Assembly (NCBI GenBank): GCA_949935685.1
Contig: CATLGN010000079.1
Location: forward strand, 1-7,149
Direction: 5' to 3'
From: an uncultured Lachnospiraceae bacterium
GTDB taxonomy: Bacteria > Bacillota > Clostridia > Lachnospirales > Lachnospiraceae
DNA length: 7,149 nucleotides
The notes below the pieces were generated by a model. The model was given only the letters and a program-made list of their open reading frames with translations, was not told the origin of the DNA and searched no databases. A program made the translations under genes and the position numbers. Below are positions 6,239 to 7,149 of the stretch, one piece after another. The number at the start of each line of letters is the position of its first letter. Position 1 is the stretch's first letter.

Positions 6239-6811
6239 TTACAACAGATTTACGCCGCCGATCGCGTCTGTAACCGCCTTTATTGTGTCTTCCAACGCCT
6301 CCGTGCATTCGGGGCATTTATCGTAATAGTCCGGCATAGACACGATTCCCACGTCCTCGTCAAACTCGAATGCAGACGCCACGATCCCGTGATTGCATCT
6401 GTGACTGAACAGCACATTCAGTGTCACCATCAGCGCATAGCCTTCTTCCGGCGATTCCTGCATGGTCGCATTTAAAAGTTCCATTTCAAACCTGTCATCG
6501 AAACCATTGCAATTCAGATCGATATAGCCGCAGCCATTGATCGGATCTCTGTCATCGATTCCGTCGCCATCCGCATCCTGCAGCGTCCCCCAAACGTCCG
6601 TACGGCGCACCAGCGCGTTCCCCAATATGCCGATGTCCGACTCCAGTGTAACCCCCTGAAAAGATGCCAAAATTTCCGGTGTCATCATCTGCTGATAGTT
6701 TTGCGCGGGCGCGGGCGTCGGTGCAAGCGGCGTTTCCTCTGCGCATACCGTTACACTGCTGGCAAGCAACAGCCCGCAGGCAAACAGCAGACCCAATATC
6801 TTTCGTTTCAT
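6239..6811 (-). CDS. Secreted Ca-loop/Cys-His protein, paralogue A
   Basis: This encodes 190 residues. The start at 6811 is supported by AAAAGGGGG (6827-6819) with a 7-nt gap. Residues 1-24 form a signal peptide ending VCA, followed by a Pro-rich stretch (about 27-36) and MTPEILASF, shared with paralogue B. Residues 65-110 are nearly identical to B and carry the two calcium-type loops D79-x-D81-x-D83-G-I-D-D-R-D89 and D98-x-N100-x-N102-G-F-D-D-R-F-E109. Next come LFSHRCNHG (H137, C139, H141) and KCPEC (C166, C169). Beyond these motifs A and B differ widely, so the shared motifs mark what is functionally kept. I do not recognise the family and see no enzyme motif. The gene starts 61 nt after the bile salt hydrolase stop, with AT-rich promoter-like DNA between, and is followed at 46 nt by paralogue B. 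Confidence 0.85.
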   Translation of the reverse strand: MKRKILGLLFACGLLLASSVTVCAEETPLAPTPAPAQNYQQMMTPEILASFQGVTLESDIGILGNALVRRTDVWGTLQDADGDGIDDRDPINGCGYIDLNCNGFDDRFEMELLNATMQESPEEGYALMVTLNVLFSHRCNHGIVASAFEFDEDVGIVSMPDYYDKCPECTEALEDTIKAVTDAIGGVNLL

Positions 6812-6827
6812 ATCAGTTCCCCCTTTT

Positions 6828-6868
6828 CTATAAAATATAATACATTATAACATATTATAGTCTGACAA
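6828..6868 (-). promoter_or_regulatory. AT-rich promoter-like region before paralogue A
   Basis: This stretch is almost pure A/T between the hydrolase stop and the paralogue A ribosome binding site. On the minus strand it holds two perfect TATAAT hexamers (6859-6854 and 6849-6844) and a TTGTCA (6868-6863). TTGTCA is only 13 nt from the second TATAAT, shorter than the usual 17, so the exact promoter is unclear. A/T inverted repeats (6837-6842 with 6853-6858) overlap it and could instead form a weak 3' hairpin for the hydrolase message. Confidence 0.4.
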
Positions 6869-6889
6869 TGCATCATTTTTGCATCATTT
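6869..6889. repeat. Two 10-bp direct repeats with 11-bp period
   Basis: TGCATCATTT occurs at 6869-6878 and again at 6880-6889, one base apart, giving an 11-bp period, about one helical turn. The pair overlaps the last codons and stop of the hydrolase gene and lies just upstream of the promoter-like DNA of paralogue A. Tandem repeats with this period are the site type of OmpR/PhoB-class regulators, but local slippage in coding DNA explains it equally well. Confidence 0.45.
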
Positions 6890-7148
6890 GAATCTGTTCT
6901 TCCCGAATCAACGCATATCTTGTCAGAGAATTGCCGTCGAGGTCGGTCTTATGCATATCGACCGCCGTGATCTGATGATTTTCATAGGTCGTATAATAAT
7001 AGATTCCCTTATCTCCATTACATCAGGACGTGTAAATCGTCGTCTCATAATTTCCATCCCCAACCTCACAGCATCCGCGCTGCTGCTCCACAGAACCGAG
7101 TATATGAAAAAACTGCCCGACGCTTTCCGCCTCCGATTCACCCGAGAC
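6873..7148 (-). pseudogene. bsh: Choloylglycine (bile salt) hydrolase, C-terminal part with in-frame TGA
   Basis: The minus-strand frame from the right edge reads GQFFHILGSVEQQRGCCEVG and ETTIYTS, then TGA (7025-7023). In the same frame it continues with CNGDKGIYYYTTYENHQ, ITAVDMHKTDLDGNSL and REEQIQMMQK before TGA at 6875-6873. Both halves match the C-terminal third of choloylglycine hydrolases, Ntn-type enzymes of about 325 residues that cut glycine or taurine from conjugated bile salts. The catalytic Cys2 lies outside the window. Continuous homology across the TGA shows a single-codon interruption, not a frameshift. In relatives I recall, this position is often Cys, within an S-S-C-type stretch. 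The options are a nonsense mutation, a base error (TGC, TGT or TGG to TGA) or, less likely, recoding. TGA also ends this gene and paralogue B, so general TGA reassignment is unlikely. A product ending at 7025 would lack its last 50 residues, including conserved strands, and would probably be inactive. Confidence 0.85.
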
Positions 7149-7149
7149 G

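Noticed and set aside
5590..6273. Plus-strand reading frame of 227 residues
   Set aside because: It is antisense to paralogue B, which has clear motifs, a signal peptide and a ribosome binding site. The plus frame yields a His/Arg/Ile-rich sequence with no recognisable domain.
6970..7025. Selenocysteine insertion element after the in-frame TGA
   Set aside because: The only hairpin I could draw close to the TGA is AGAU/AUCU with an AAGGGA loop, a 4-bp stem that is too weak to claim. Choloylglycine hydrolases are not known to me as selenoproteins. It is kept only as an alternative.
6923..7141. Minus-strand 72-codon ATG frame near the right edge
   Set aside because: The neighbouring minus frame encodes unmistakable bile salt hydrolase sequence over the same bases. 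The ATG frame gives only an Arg/Ile-rich artefact.
1..7149. CRISPR arrays, tRNA genes, rRNA genes, insertion sequences
   Set aside because: No regularly spaced repeats, no cloverleaf with a T-loop GTTCGAATC-type core, no rRNA sequence and no transposase motif were seen in the window.

Overview
The window reads as metagenome-type DNA from a gut Firmicute, most likely a Lachnospiraceae/Clostridia member. This rests on AAGGGG-type ribosome binding sites, a bile salt hydrolase tail of the clostridial kind, an MMPL exporter paired with a secreted helical protein, and Firmicutes-style intrinsic terminators. The assignment is inference, because no rRNA or other marker is present.

Layout. (a) 1-~890: the 3' end of an unrecognised plus-strand gene (3-368), a sharp hairpin terminator (402-428) and a convergent unrecognised minus-strand gene (440-877). 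(b) ~902-1087: only the last ~60 codons of a plus-strand sodium:alanine (AGCS) symporter, with no 5' end. This abuts the start of the minus-strand gene, so a junction near 878-901 looks like an assembly chimera, a recombination point or a decayed gene. (c) 1116-1157: a 17-bp hairpin between convergent genes. (d) 1167-5457, minus strand: a two-gene unit of an MMPL/RND-type 12-TM exporter followed 16 nt later by a secreted, mostly helical partner protein. (e) 5520-5576: an intrinsic terminator and a second perfect hairpin. (f) 5605-6811, minus strand: two tandem paralogous secreted proteins with two calcium-loop-like repeats and a conserved Cys/His set. I do not recognise this family. (g) 6873-7148, minus strand: the C-terminus of a choloylglycine (bile salt) hydrolase with an in-frame TGA at 7023-7025.

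Everything from 1167 to the right edge points the same way on the minus strand, in transcription order: bile salt hydrolase tail, secreted paralogue A, secreted paralogue B, terminator, MMPL exporter, secreted partner. The exporter and partner are very likely one functional module acting at the cell surface. Whether the paralogues and the hydrolase belong to the same physiology (life with bile) is inference from position only.

Most interesting items: the in-frame TGA in the bile salt hydrolase, the tandem secreted Ca-loop/Cys-His family whose 46-residue core is almost invariant while its codons have diverged, and the junction that truncates the symporter.
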